Numbered from the stretch's first letter, positions 28,135-37,820 are shown. The stretch: DNA of 64,000 nt from Pisciglobus halotolerans (GCF_900113675.1 NZ_FOQE01000008.1:1-64000); one strand, 5' to 3'. Translations and numbers: made by a program. The notes: generated from the letters alone by a model not told the origin.

Positions 28135-28250
28135 GAGAAGACACTTCGCTTTCCGCGGGCGAACCGCGAGCCTCCTCGATCTACACTGTCGTTTCGTTCT
28201 GCGGGGTCTCACCTGGTCCGCTGTTCCCGCAGGAGTCTGCGTGTCTTCTC
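28135..28250. repeat. GC-rich interspersed palindromic repeat
   Basis: A 116-base block much richer in GC than its AT-rich surroundings, bounded by perfect 10-bp inverted ends GAGAAGACAC and GTGTCTTCTC. Inside, the TTTCCGCGGGCGAACCGCG and GGGGTCTCACC ... CCCGCAGGAGTC blocks match a repeat I have seen in many copies in Bacillaceae and related Firmicute genomes. Function is unknown. It may be a structured RNA or a small mobile element. It sits in the otherwise gene-free stretch between oppA and the cit locus. Confidence 0.75.
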
Positions 28251-28287
28251 TCTTATCATTAAAATTCATTTTTTTGCTACTAAAAAA

Positions 28288-28344
28288 TAAACAACCCTTT
28301 CATAACTTGACTTGATGAGAAGTCAATAAAAAAAGAGTTGTTTA
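28288..28344 (-). terminator. Terminator of the citrate operon
   Basis: Outer arms TAAACAACCCTTT and AAAGAGTTGTTTA, with an inner TTGACT/AAGTCAA stem, give a long hairpin followed on the minus strand by TTTTTTAG. It ends the cit/oad transcript about 93 bases after citX. Confidence 0.85.
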
Positions 28345-28436
28345 TGATAAGTTTCATTCTATTCAAAAATACTATTCTCTAGAAATAGAAAAGCCTTTCT
28401 GACTGCTACAAGACGTTAAGGTTCAATCTATTCCAT

Positions 28437-28985
28437 CTAGTACAATACGGTCTCTTCCTGTTCTAACATCTTGTTAATCGAATGGAATATCTCTTCTAGC
28501 GAATGTTTGCGGCTACGCCCGCAATTTTTAGCTTCATCTTCACATACAAAACACTTTCTTACAGGCAGACCTAGTTCTTGACGATTGACAGATCTAATTT
28601 GTTCAGTAGTTTCTTTAAAAAGAACATCCATATCAAATAATCTTCCTAAAGTCGTTTCTTCAATTTGAACAGTCAGCTTTTTCAATTTACTTGGACGTAT
28701 GTCTGCGACTAAAAAAAGTTCTGGGCCAGTTACATTATCCCATTCTTTAGACATTAAAACGTTGACTTTGTTTTCTCGCAATTTGATCATTAATGCCGAT
28801 TTTCCAACATCAAAAATCTGTTTTATCATTGGATTATTCTTAATAGGGCCAGGTATATTACAATTAAATGAAACTAAGGAACCCGAATATCTTTCAAGTA
28901 ATTTTTGTTGAAAGAAGGCTCTTTTTTCTCGATTTTCTAATACTTCTTCTAAAGAAACATGTTTTCCTGAATTAAAAAGGTCCAT
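28437..28985 (-). CDS. citX: Apo-citrate lyase phosphoribosyl-dephospho-CoA transferase
   Basis: Transfers the triphosphoribosyl-dephospho-CoA made by CitG to the acyl carrier subunit CitD, completing citrate lyase. The 182-residue protein shows the CitX features LPVRKCFVCEDEAKNCGRSRKHS (the GRxRxHS motif) near residue 140 and a Lys- and Arg-rich core. AAAGGAG precedes the ATG. It is the last gene of the operon, 28 bases after oadB. Confidence 0.9.
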   Translation of the reverse strand: MDLFNSGKHVSLEEVLENREKRAFFQQKLLERYSGSLVSFNCNIPGPIKNNPMIKQIFDVGKSALMIKLRENKVNVLMSKEWDNVTGPELFLVADIRPSKLKKLTVQIEETTLGRLFDMDVLFKETTEQIRSVNRQELGLPVRKCFVCEDEAKNCGRSRKHSLEEIFHSINKMLEQEETVLY

Positions 28986-29013
28986 TTTGCAACTCCTTTT
29001 TTCTTTAGTTTTA

Positions 29014-30144
29014 TTAGCTAAAAAATTGTAATAATACGCCGGCTGCTACTGCTGAACCAATCACACCTGCTACATTTGGTCCCATAGCATGCATTAACAG
29101 AAAGTTCGATGGGTTTGCCTTTGCTCCTTCTTTTTGAACAACACGTGCTGACATCGGTACAGCTGATACGCCAGCTGCGCCAATCATTGGATTAACTTTA
29201 CCGTTCGTCAACTTACACATTAACTTACCCATCAAAACACCTCCTGCTGTTCCAACAGCAAAGGCAACCAAACCTAAAATGATAATTTTGGCTGTCTGAA
29301 TAGATAGAAAAATATCCGCTTCAGCTTTTGCTCCAACAGTAACCCCTAATAAAATCGTGATCGTATACATTAAAGCGTTTTGAAGAGTATCTGTAATTTT
29401 AGGTACTTGCCCGCTTTCTTTAATTAGATTACCAAGCATCAGCATTCCGATTAGCGGTGCCGCTGACGGTAATAATAAAATGACAAAGATAGTAACAACA
29501 ATAGGAAAAAGAATTTTTTCTTTCTGAGACACTGGTCTTAATTGTTCCATCTTAATTTCACGTTCTTTTTTAGTTGTTAGTAACTTCATAATGGGTGGTT
29601 GAATAATTGGTACCAATGCCATGTAAGAGTAAGCTGCTAACGCAATACTTGAAAGCAGGTGAGGAGCCAACTGACTAGTTAAGAAAATAGCAGTTGGGCC
29701 ATCTGCACCTCCAATAATACCGACAGAAGCTGCTTCAGGACCCGTCATCCCTAAGGCCAATGCTCCAAAGAAAGCAATAAAGATTCCAATTTGAGCAGCT
29801 CCACCTAGTAATAAAGTTTTTGGATTGGCAATTAACGGACCAAAATCAGTGCTTGCACCTAAACAAAGAAAAATCAAAGGAGGATAAATGCCTAAATTTG
29901 TTCCTTGATATAAATAGTACAATAAACCACCGTTATTTCCATCAACTGGTGGAGTCATCAATCCTGCTATTGGCAGATTGACTAATAGCATACCAAAGGC
30001 AATCGGAATCAGTAAATAGGGCTCATACCCTTTTTTGATAGCTAGATATAAGAATGTACAAGCAATGACAATCATAATAACATGTTTATAAGATAAACTA
30101 GCAAATCCTGAATTTATCAACGTATCTTTTATTGCTTCAATCAT
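29014..30144 (-). CDS. oadB: Oxaloacetate decarboxylase beta subunit, Na+ pump
   Basis: The membrane subunit that decarboxylates carboxybiotin and moves sodium outward. The 376-residue protein has about nine membrane segments. The conserved GGADGPT motif (essential Asp in characterised homologues) is near residue 144, and the late GAAGVSAVPMSARV motif is near residue 324. It is placed after oadD with AAGGAG at its start. With OadA, OadD and OadH it forms the decarboxylase complex that removes the oxaloacetate produced by citrate lyase and conserves energy as a sodium gradient. Confidence 0.93.
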   Translation of the reverse strand: MIEAIKDTLINSGFASLSYKHVIMIVIACTFLYLAIKKGYEPYLLIPIAFGMLLVNLPIAGLMTPPVDGNNGGLLYYLYQGTNLGIYPPLIFLCLGASTDFGPLIANPKTLLLGGAAQIGIFIAFFGALALGMTGPEAASVGIIGGADGPTAIFLTSQLAPHLLSSIALAAYSYMALVPIIQPPIMKLLTTKKEREIKMEQLRPVSQKEKILFPIVVTIFVILLLPSAAPLIGMLMLGNLIKESGQVPKITDTLQNALMYTITILLGVTVGAKAEADIFLSIQTAKIIILGLVAFAVGTAGGVLMGKLMCKLTNGKVNPMIGAAGVSAVPMSARVVQKEGAKANPSNFLLMHAMGPNVAGVIGSAVAAGVLLQFFS

Positions 30145-30166
30145 CGTATTAACTCCTTGTATAACA

Positions 30167-30535
30167 TTATAGTTTGACTAGCGTGTCGCCAGCCTCAACG
30201 GATGCTCCTTTTGATATATTCACTTCGCTGATGGTTCCATCTTCAGGAGCTACGATTTCGTTTTCCATTTTCATTGCTTCTAATACGCATAAGACTTGTC
30301 CGGCTTTTACGGCTTCTCCTACTTGAACACTTACTTTGATAATATTTCCAGGCATAGGAGCTGTAACTAATGTACCGCTAGAAGCCGTGGAAGCAGCGGT
30401 TTTTTGCTGCATAGGCGGCTCTTCAGGAGTAACTGTAGACGAAGTTTGTTGATGTGCCTTAAAGCTATTTGCATCTATTTCTTCTACTGATACTTGGTAT
30501 ACTTTTTCATTCACTGTAATTTCATAAGATTTCAT
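30167..30535 (-). CDS. oadD: Biotin carboxyl carrier subunit of oxaloacetate decarboxylase
   Basis: A 122-residue carrier protein. A short N-terminal region and a Pro/Ala/Thr/Ser linker (about residues 28-55) lead to a biotinyl domain with the biotinylation motif EAMKMEN near residue 92. In Klebsiella this domain is fused to OadA. In enterococci it is a separate gene, as here. It ferries carboxybiotin from OadA to OadB. The order oadA-oadH-oadD-oadB and close spacing show one transcript. Confidence 0.92.
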   Translation of the reverse strand: MKSYEITVNEKVYQVSVEEIDANSFKAHQQTSSTVTPEEPPMQQKTAASTASSGTLVTAPMPGNIIKVSVQVGEAVKAGQVLCVLEAMKMENEIVAPEDGTISEVNISKGASVEAGDTLVKL

Positions 30536-30550
30536 TCTATTGAACTCCTT

Positions 30551-30841
30551 TTATTTCACACGTTTTATCGAGGTTACTTGGTAGTGTTTGTCTTGCTGGT
30601 CTTCATTAGCTAAAATCAAAGCAGTTAGAGCAGCGACCATCTTGGTTTCTTCATCTTCTTCTAAGCTATCTTTTTTTGTTTGGATAGGCGCATTCTCTGT
30701 TTTTGTTAACTTTTCTTTTTCTTCTCTGAAAATATATTTGAATGAAGTTAAAATCAGTTGCAATCCTAGAAGCACCAGAAAGACCATTACAATAGATGTA
30801 ACTGAAATATTTATTCCTTTTAATAAACTAATATTTGTCAT
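30551..30841 (-). CDS. oadH: Small membrane subunit of oxaloacetate decarboxylase (OadG-like)
   Basis: A 96-residue protein with one hydrophobic segment at about residues 12-34 followed by a charged, Lys/Glu-rich tail. This is the size and layout of OadG/gamma subunits, which hold the peripheral alpha subunit to the membrane complex. AAGGAGGAG precedes the ATG. Primary sequence similarity in this family is low, so the call leans on position between oadA and oadD. Confidence 0.8.
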   Translation of the reverse strand: MTNISLLKGINISVTSIVMVFLVLLGLQLILTSFKYIFREEKEKLTKTENAPIQTKKDSLEEDEETKMVAALTALILANEDQQDKHYQVTSIKRVK

Positions 30842-30852
30842 TCTGCTCCTCC

Positions 30853-32250
30853 TTATAAAATCGCGTTAATCCGAACTGCTTCTGAGCTTGGTGCTGACTT
30901 AGGCTGGTATTTTTTTTCTAAAAAATGTTCACCTAATTGTGGGAACATGGCATAGATCAAAACATCTTCGTCGCTCTTAGCTATCTTATTTACTTCGGCT
31001 TTTTGCTTTTCAAATTCTGGTTTCAATAAATCTGCTGGTCTACCAGTCAACACCTCTTCATTTCCGATAATTTTTTGTTTGATCGTTTCACTGATAGGTG
31101 CTGGTGGCTTTCCATATGAGCCACGAACATAATCTTTGATCTCATTTGGAATCATTTTGTATCGTTCTCCAGACAAGACATTAAACACAGCTTGTGTACC
31201 CACCATTTGACTCATAGGCGTAACCAATGGAGGGAACCCTAAATCTTCTCTCACCTTAGGTACTTCTCTTAGAACTTCTTCATAACGTTCTTCAGCCTTT
31301 GCTTGCATCAATTGTGCATATAAATTAGATAGCATCCCTCCTGGCACTTGATAAATTAAAGCTTTTGGATCAACTGTCATCATTTTAGGGTTTAAAATAT
31401 TTTCTTTTAAATAATGTTCTTTAATTGGCTTAAAGTAGTCTGCAATTTCTTCTAACGTTTCTTCTTTCAAGTGAGTATGATAACCAAGCTCATTCAAAAC
31501 AATACTTAAGGACTCGGTAGCGGGTTGACTTGTTCCTCCTGAAAAAGGTGAAATTGCTGTATCAATCAAATCTGCCCCTACTTGAACAGCTGTTAAATAG
31601 GTCATTTCCGATATGCCGCTTGTGGCATGTGTGTGCACTTCTATCGGTAACGAAGTCACTTCTTTCAATGCAGGGATCAATTTTTTCACTACAGCTGGCG
31701 TTAAAATACCTGCCATATCTTTGATACAAATTGAATCTGCACCTAACTGATCTAATGTTTTAGTTAACTCTTTATAATACTGAATCGTATGAACCGGGCT
31801 TATTGTATAACAAATAGCCAATTGAGCATGTCCGCCATATTTTTTAGTAGCTTTTACACATGCTTCCATATTTCGTGGATCATTTAAAGCATCAAAAACA
31901 CGAATAATATCAATACCATTTTCAATAGCTTTTTCAATAAACTTATCAACGATATCATCTGCGTAATGACGGTAACCTAAAAGATTTTGTCCACGTAAAA
32001 GCATTTGTAGCTTCGTATTCTTCACGCTCTTTTTTATTTCTCTCAGTCTTTCCCAAGGATCTTCGTTTAAAAAACGAATAGCAGCATCAAAAGTAGCGCC
32101 ACCCCAACACTCCAAAGCATGATAACCTGCTGCATCCATTTTCTCTAAAATAGGCAACATCTCTTCCGTCTTTAAGCGTGTAGCCATTAAACTTTGATGC
32201 GCATCTCTTAATACAGTTTCTGTAAATTTAACTTCTTTTCTTTCGTTCAA
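30853..32250 (-). CDS. oadA: Oxaloacetate decarboxylase alpha subunit
   Basis: The carboxyltransferase that moves the carboxyl group of oxaloacetate onto biotin, releasing pyruvate. About 465 residues: a TIM barrel with the metal site region ETVLRDAHQS near the start and VHTHATSG near residue 200, then the conserved carboxylase domain. There is no C-terminal biotinyl domain, matching the separate oadD gene. The start is uncertain. I prefer the TTG at 32250 after GGAAGTG. An open frame continues to 32295 without a good site. Confidence 0.9.
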   Translation of the reverse strand: MNERKEVKFTETVLRDAHQSLMATRLKTEEMLPILEKMDAAGYHALECWGGATFDAAIRFLNEDPWERLREIKKSVKNTKLQMLLRGQNLLGYRHYADDIVDKFIEKAIENGIDIIRVFDALNDPRNMEACVKATKKYGGHAQLAICYTISPVHTIQYYKELTKTLDQLGADSICIKDMAGILTPAVVKKLIPALKEVTSLPIEVHTHATSGISEMTYLTAVQVGADLIDTAISPFSGGTSQPATESLSIVLNELGYHTHLKEETLEEIADYFKPIKEHYLKENILNPKMMTVDPKALIYQVPGGMLSNLYAQLMQAKAEERYEEVLREVPKVREDLGFPPLVTPMSQMVGTQAVFNVLSGERYKMIPNEIKDYVRGSYGKPPAPISETIKQKIIGNEEVLTGRPADLLKPEFEKQKAEVNKIAKSDEDVLIYAMFPQLGEHFLEKKYQPKSAPSSEAVRINAIL

Positions 32251-32494
32251 TCTTTTCACTTCCGTTCTACAAACATTTCTTCCAATAAAAGACAAAGGGC
32301 TGGGATATACATCTCAGCGCCTTGACAAAATACAAATAAATTTTTAACCAGTTACAAAATCGACTTTGGCTCATTAAGCGAAAAGTAAATTTTGAATTAT
32401 CTCTGTTTTACTTTTATAAATGATTTTATGGTTAACTTATTTCTATCTTTGAAAGCATAAACAAGATAATAAAGCGATATCAATTTTTTAATAT
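32251..32494 (-). other. Gap between the citrate carrier gene and oadA
   Basis: About 200-240 AT-rich bases between two genes on the same strand. I see no strong terminator or promoter. A weak imperfect stem (GGGCTGGGATATACATCTCAGCGCC) lies near 32300-32325. It may be an RNA processing or attenuation site. No ORF with a binding site is present. Confidence 0.35.
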
Positions 32495-33820
32495 CTATAG
32501 GAACAATCCAAAAATCAAACTACCAATCACTAATACCATACCTCCGCCGAGCCGTGAAGATAGTTGAGCGTATGAAACCAATCCCATTCTATCTGCAGCA
32601 CCAAGTACAGCGATGTCACCGGAACCTCCTCTGTTTGCCATACACAAACCAGCTGTCACAGCTGAATCAATTGGGTAAAATCCAACGAGCCATCCGACAA
32701 TAGCTGAACCTAAAATCGCACCAATCACAATGAGTAATGCCATTAAAACATTTCCGAAGGTAATAGCTGCAAACAATTCACTTAAGTCAGTATCTACTCC
32801 CACTCCTACCATAATCACAATGACCATCGTTTTTGTAAAGAAAGATTGCATAGCTTGGCTAGCTTGCCGAGTATCGTTTGGTATTAAACCAAACGCATTA
32901 GCTAAAGCAACAAAAACAATCATATACGCGAATGAGTGAATCGCAATTCCACCGATTGTTGGCAATAAGTATTCACCGAACAATCTGGCTAATGCGTAAA
33001 AAGATAAACCTAAAACCATTGCTCCACCATAATCTTTCATTGATAGCGAAGCTTTTTCTTCTTTTTCTTCTATTTCATCTGCTTTTCTCATTAAATTGGA
33101 CTTATTACCCGTAAGATTTTTCTTAGATTCTCCAATTTTATTTAAAATACCACCAGCAATAATAGCAAAAATATTGGCAATCGTTAAAATAGCAATAGCA
33201 AACGTATAGTAATCGGCTGAAGGGCTGCCCGTTACTTTTTCATACATTTGACTTAGCGGAATAGCGCCAGCGCCATTCCCTCCGCCCATGATTGGTAAAA
33301 CGTAGCTAATCATAGCATTTGAAGGAGAAACGCCAACTACTAAGCCACCAATAATTCCTAAAATCGCTGCTCCTGCAACGCCTCCTAAAATAGCAGGTAA
33401 ATAACGAACAATAGATTTAACTAACAATTGGCTATTCAACCCCAAAATTGAACCAGTAATCAGCATAGCGATGAAAAAGGTTAAAAAGTCCATGTCTCCT
33501 GTAATCAAATTAATGGAGTCCACATATTGCTGAGGAATGAGGTTAAAGTATACTAGAGCTGCTGTTCCTAAATAGGCTAATACAATACCGCCCCCAATAT
33601 AACTATTCCATATTGGGATACGTTCTCCAATTTCATTGAAAATGATACCAATGACAAACATTAAAGCAAATGTTCCGGGCAAGTCAGCTGATAAAGCTCC
33701 TGTATAGGCTGCTACTAACACAACTATGGACACTCCGATTAGAACTGGCAGAGACAAACCAAAATATCTTTTATTTGAGTCTGCCACTTCTAACGTATTT
33801 TTTTTCGCTTTTGCTACCAT
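32495..33820 (-). CDS. 2-hydroxycarboxylate transporter (citrate/malate type)
   Basis: A 441-residue carrier of the 2HCT family (CitS, CitP, MleP). It has about eleven membrane segments and the two family re-entrant loop motifs GGGNGAGAIP near residue 175 and NRGGSGD near residue 403. Inside the cit operon it most likely brings in citrate, either with sodium (CitS-like) or by exchange (CitP-like). The exact mode cannot be read. As I recall, E. faecalis uses a CitMHS-type carrier (CitH) instead, so this locus has a different transporter solution. AAGGAG precedes the ATG. Confidence 0.9.
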   Translation of the reverse strand: MVAKAKKNTLEVADSNKRYFGLSLPVLIGVSIVVLVAAYTGALSADLPGTFALMFVIGIIFNEIGERIPIWNSYIGGGIVLAYLGTAALVYFNLIPQQYVDSINLITGDMDFLTFFIAMLITGSILGLNSQLLVKSIVRYLPAILGGVAGAAILGIIGGLVVGVSPSNAMISYVLPIMGGGNGAGAIPLSQMYEKVTGSPSADYYTFAIAILTIANIFAIIAGGILNKIGESKKNLTGNKSNLMRKADEIEEKEEKASLSMKDYGGAMVLGLSFYALARLFGEYLLPTIGGIAIHSFAYMIVFVALANAFGLIPNDTRQASQAMQSFFTKTMVIVIMVGVGVDTDLSELFAAITFGNVLMALLIVIGAILGSAIVGWLVGFYPIDSAVTAGLCMANRGGSGDIAVLGAADRMGLVSYAQLSSRLGGGMVLVIGSLIFGLFL

Positions 33821-33880
33821 CGCTTTCTCCTTTTAAAAATTTATTTTTATCATTTTTCGATTTTGAAATATGCTTTAGTG

Positions 33881-35422
33881 TTATTCCTTTACCTTCTGAA
33901 CAACATCGATGATACTGCCATCACGGTACTCAACAACCGCAACTACTTTGTCTTCATATTCAATTGGGTCTGGCGTTCCAACTACGGCATAAGCTTTTTC
34001 TTTTAATTCTTCGATTGTAAATTGCGGGACTGGAATATTTTTAAATATATCCATTAAATCTTTTCTTAGTGGATTAATACAAATTCCAACTTCTGTTACT
34101 ACTACATCAACACTTTCACCTGGTGTGACAACAGTATTAACTTTATCTACTACAGAAGGAATTCTCCCACGAATAAGAGGTGTAACAATGATACTCATTT
34201 TAGAAGCCGCAGCTGTGTCGCAGTGACCTCCAGATGCACCACGAATGACACCGTCTGAACCAGTTAGCACATTTACGTTAAAGTTTGTATCAATTTCTAA
34301 CGCAGAAAGAATAACGATATCCAACTTATTAACTGCTGGTCCTTTCGTTCCCGCCGAAGCATAGAAGTCAGCTGAAATTTCGTAATGTTGTTCATTTTCT
34401 TTAATTGATCGTGCTGAACCTTTGTCAAAAGATTGGACATCAATAATTTTCTCTACTAATCCTTCATTCAACATTTCAACCATTTGCTGAGTAATTCCGC
34501 CTAAAGCAAAACTAGCCTTAATATTTTTTTTCAACATATCTTGACGTAAAAAGCGTGCAACGGCAAGAGCAGCTCCTCCAGTACCTGTTTGGAAAGAAAA
34601 ACCATTTTTAAAGTACGGAGAATGAGTGATAACTTTATTTGCATTTTGCGCAATCAATAGGTCCTTTGGATTTTTTGTAACACGTGTTGCACCTTTAGCA
34701 ATTCCATCAGGATTTCCGATTGAATCAATTTCTACTACGTAATCGACTTGCGTTTGAGGAATACTGATTGGTGTGTTTGGATAAGGCACTAAGTTATCTG
34801 TGATTACCACAACTTTGTCAGCATATTTTGCATCAACTTGCGCATATCCTAACGAGCCACATGTTGCCTTGCCGTGTGAACCATTGACGTTTCCATAATC
34901 ATCTGAACTAGGAGCTCCTATAAAAGCTACATCAATGTGAATATCACCAGCTTCAATGGCTCTTGCACGACCGCCATGTGAACGAATGATCACTGGCTCA
35001 TTCATCAACCCTCTGGAAATAGCTGCACCTAGATTATCCCTTAATCCACTAGAAGTAATATGGGTTACAACGCCATTTTTAATGTGATCAATCAAAGGTT
35101 CATGCACGTTTGCAATGGAACTCGGAGCAATAGACAAATTCTTAATGCCCATTTTTGCTATTTCTTCCATGACTAGATTAATCACAGCATCTCCTTCACG
35201 AAAATGGTGATGAAATGAAATTGTCATCCCATCTTTTAAGCCTGTTTTCTCAATTGCTTCTCGAACAGAACTTAATAACTTGTTACTTCCGGGAGAAACT
35301 GGTGCCACTTCAGCTGATGCCCTTTGGTATGTATCTTCTTTGATGCTTGCGCCTGAGAATGTACCATAGCGTTTATTAACCACTGATTCTGGAATCTGTC
35401 TTCCAATTTTATTCTCTGCCAT
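33881..35422 (-). CDS. citF: Citrate lyase alpha subunit
   Basis: The citrate:acetyl-ACP transferase subunit. 513 residues with strong similarity across the length to CitF proteins, including GGAALAVARFLRQDM near residue 280 and GASGGHCDTAAASKM near residue 395. Its ATG overlaps the citE stop (TAATG), so the genes are translationally coupled. Works with CitD and CitE to cleave citrate to acetate and oxaloacetate. Confidence 0.95.
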   Translation of the reverse strand: MAENKIGRQIPESVVNKRYGTFSGASIKEDTYQRASAEVAPVSPGSNKLLSSVREAIEKTGLKDGMTISFHHHFREGDAVINLVMEEIAKMGIKNLSIAPSSIANVHEPLIDHIKNGVVTHITSSGLRDNLGAAISRGLMNEPVIIRSHGGRARAIEAGDIHIDVAFIGAPSSDDYGNVNGSHGKATCGSLGYAQVDAKYADKVVVITDNLVPYPNTPISIPQTQVDYVVEIDSIGNPDGIAKGATRVTKNPKDLLIAQNANKVITHSPYFKNGFSFQTGTGGAALAVARFLRQDMLKKNIKASFALGGITQQMVEMLNEGLVEKIIDVQSFDKGSARSIKENEQHYEISADFYASAGTKGPAVNKLDIVILSALEIDTNFNVNVLTGSDGVIRGASGGHCDTAAASKMSIIVTPLIRGRIPSVVDKVNTVVTPGESVDVVVTEVGICINPLRKDLMDIFKNIPVPQFTIEELKEKAYAVVGTPDPIEYEDKVVAVVEYRDGSIIDVVQKVKE

Positions 35423-36312
35423 TATTCTTGAGCTCCTCTCTTAATCAATCCTGCTGCTTCTGCCAAGTTTAAAACGCGTTCTGCACGTTCAACAATTGGC
35501 TTATCAATCATTTTTCCGTTCAATGCAATAACGCCAGAACCTTTTTCCTCTGCTTCTTCAATGGCACGAATCACATTCAGTGCATTTTCTATTTCACTTT
35601 CGTTTGGTGCAAAAACACTGTTAACAATTGGTATTTGGCGAGGATTAATTACTGACTTTCCATCAAATCCTAATTGTTTAATGACTTCAACTTCATGACG
35701 TAAACCCTCTTCATTATTTACATCTGAATAAACGGTATCTAATGCGGCAATTCCAGCATTACGAGCTGCATGTAAAATCATACTTCTAGCAAAAAACAAT
35801 TCTTGTCCTTCAGGTGAGCGTTTTGTGTGCATATTTGTTACATAATCTTCTGCACCTAATGCAATACCAATCAGGCGTTCACTAGCTTTAGCAATCTCAA
35901 CCGCATTCAAAACACCTTCCGCACTTTCAATTGCTGCCATCATTTTAGTAGATCCAATTTCTCTACCAGCTTTTTTCTCAACTGCTTCAATTACTGACTC
36001 AACATCAAGAATATCTTGCGCCGTTTCTGTTTTTGGTAAACGAATCACGTCAATGCCAGCACGGACTAAAGCTTCTATATCGTCACGTCCACCTGCGTCT
36101 AATCCGTTAATACGCACTACTGTCTCTGTTTTTCCATAGTCAATTGTTTTTACTGCCTGATAGACTAAGAAACGAGAAGTATCTTTTTCCTTCAATGAAA
36201 TTGAATCTTCTAAATCAAACATGATGGAGTCTGCTCCATAAATATAAGCATCTCTCAACATCCCAGCATTACTTGCCGGTACAAACATCATCGTTCTTCT
36301 TAAACGTTCCAT
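35422..36312 (-). CDS. citE: Citrate lyase beta subunit
   Basis: The citryl-ACP lyase subunit. 296 residues of the HpcH/HpaI aldolase-type fold: RRTMMFVPASNAGMLRDA at the start, the FDLEDS metal-site motif near residue 34 and the LIGIALGAEDYV region near residue 145. It begins 13 bases inside citD with GGGAGG before the ATG, so translation is coupled. It releases oxaloacetate and regenerates acetyl-ACP. Confidence 0.95.
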   Translation of the reverse strand: MERLRRTMMFVPASNAGMLRDAYIYGADSIMFDLEDSISLKEKDTSRFLVYQAVKTIDYGKTETVVRINGLDAGGRDDIEALVRAGIDVIRLPKTETAQDILDVESVIEAVEKKAGREIGSTKMMAAIESAEGVLNAVEIAKASERLIGIALGAEDYVTNMHTKRSPEGQELFFARSMILHAARNAGIAALDTVYSDVNNEEGLRHEVEVIKQLGFDGKSVINPRQIPIVNSVFAPNESEIENALNVIRAIEEAEEKGSGVIALNGKMIDKPIVERAERVLNLAEAAGLIKRGAQE

Positions 36313-36620
36313 TCTTCAATCGCCTCCCAATCAATCGCTTTTGTCGTTTCTGCTGCGCGATGAACAACTGCAATCGTTCTAGCTTTGATCGTACAATCAA
36401 GCGCACCTTTGTCTTCAACAACCAACTTAGCGTCATGGATTTCTAAATTCTCTAGTGTTTCCTCAATAACCTCGCGTATTCTTCTACCAAATTGTTTTGC
36501 GACTGAGCTATTTAGCTCAATTTCAATTCCTTTATTGGGATTTTGGTCAATAATGATTTGAACATCAGAAGATTCTACTGTTCCTGCAATAGCTTGTTTT
36601 TTTATCATAAGCTTATCCAA
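36300..36620 (-). CDS. citD: Citrate lyase acyl carrier protein (gamma subunit)
   Basis: A 106-residue acyl carrier. The prosthetic group is attached to a serine in the GTVESSDVQI motif at about residues 13-22. I keep the TTG start at 36620 because AAGGAG lies nine bases upstream. The next ATG, four codons later, is too far from that site. Six bases separate it from citC and it overlaps citE. Confidence 0.93.
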   Translation of the reverse strand: MDKLMIKKQAIAGTVESSDVQIIIDQNPNKGIEIELNSSVAKQFGRRIREVIEETLENLEIHDAKLVVEDKGALDCTIKARTIAVVHRAAETTKAIDWEAIEEWNV

Positions 36621-36626
36621 TCTTGA

Positions 36627-37652
36627 TCACTCCTTATCTTGTAATTTAAGTTGTATTTCTTTGCCCTTTTGAGTTTTTAAATAATCAAAAGTTGTTTGAG
36701 GAACAAGCGGCTTTATTTCTTTCAGTTTGTTTGCTGCTAATAAGGCCCGAACGCGCGAAGCACTGATCACTTCTCCATCTGTTTCTTTACGCGAAAGAAT
36801 GGTCAGCTGAATATGATGGTCGAATACTTCCGTCATAGCTTCATTATAAATACGGGTTGCTTCAGAGTAGGGTTCTTCTCCTACATAACGAAAATGAATA
36901 TTTAAAGTAGGCGCGATTGAATCCCTAAAAATTGTGGCATCTAGCTTTGCTTGAATTTGAGTAACATCACTATTTTCTGTTAAAAAATAAGAAGGAAAAG
37001 TAGCAGATGAAACGAGATAACTTTTGGTATCGTGAATAGAAACATTGTCTAAGTGTTGGATACCTTTATGAACAAGGTTTTTACGGTCAGTAGCTGGAAA
37101 AACAGAAATATCTTCAGAAAGAACAAACACATGAACCCAGTCGTTTTCTTTAGCTGCAGCTTCAATTAAATATTGATGTCCTTTAGTGAATGGATTTGCA
37201 TTCATAACGATACCAGCTATGCGATCACCTTCTACAACACTTTGAGATAAAGCTTGAAGATACGATTCAAAGCCAAAAGAAGCTTTCTCCATAAAAACCA
37301 ATTCTTCTACTCGTGCAATCTCTTTAAATCCTAAATGCTGAAAAGACAACGTTGCAGCTGGTTTAGTGTAGACATAACAAGCAGTCTCTCCTTTTTCAAA
37401 CACTAAATTCATTAAGTGAGAAACTAACTGATTAATGGCTCCTCCTCCTGTATAATCCTTACAAACGGCTAAACACTTTAAGACATTATCTGCAATTGAA
37501 CCTGTACCAATTAGCTTTTCTCCATCAAAAAGCCCTACCGTATATTGAACATTTTCTTCTGTTCTTATTCCTGCGTGATGAAGTAATTTTTCCCATCGCT
37601 GATAATCTTTTTTACTTTTCTTAACCCATAAACGTTTTAATTGAAAGTCCAT
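36627..37652 (-). CDS. citC: Citrate lyase ligase
   Basis: Acetylates the prosthetic group of CitD with ATP and acetate, switching the lyase on. 341 residues: an N-terminal GNAT-like domain and a C-terminal nucleotidyltransferase domain with GIVMNANPFTKGHQYLIEAA near residue 150. I start it at the ATG at 37652 after AAGGAAGGGG rather than at the in-frame ATG at 37700, which has no site. It opens the main operon, behind a terminator that separates it from citOG and a TATAAT box about 15 bases upstream of the longer start. Confidence 0.92.
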   Translation of the reverse strand: MDFQLKRLWVKKSKKDYQRWEKLLHHAGIRTEENVQYTVGLFDGEKLIGTGSIADNVLKCLAVCKDYTGGGAINQLVSHLMNLVFEKGETACYVYTKPAATLSFQHLGFKEIARVEELVFMEKASFGFESYLQALSQSVVEGDRIAGIVMNANPFTKGHQYLIEAAAKENDWVHVFVLSEDISVFPATDRKNLVHKGIQHLDNVSIHDTKSYLVSSATFPSYFLTENSDVTQIQAKLDATIFRDSIAPTLNIHFRYVGEEPYSEATRIYNEAMTEVFDHHIQLTILSRKETDGEVISASRVRALLAANKLKEIKPLVPQTTFDYLKTQKGKEIQLKLQDKE

Positions 37653-37783
37653 TTTTCCCCTTCCTTGCTGATTCGCTTCATCATCAATATTTAAAATCAT
37701 TGCACTTTAAATTATACGCTTATATTTTTTAGCAGCAGGAAAAAGACAGTAAAAAAACACGAAAAACAGCTTAAAAACAAAAA

Positions 37784-37812
37784 AAGACCAACTTTTTAAT
37801 TGTTGGTCTTTC
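37784..37812 (-). terminator. Terminator between citG and citC
   Basis: A perfect 10-bp stem (AAAGACCAAC / GTTGGTCTTT) is followed on the minus strand by a T run. It partly isolates the citO-citG transcript from citCDEF. Confidence 0.85.
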
Positions 37813-37820
37813 TTAATTAT

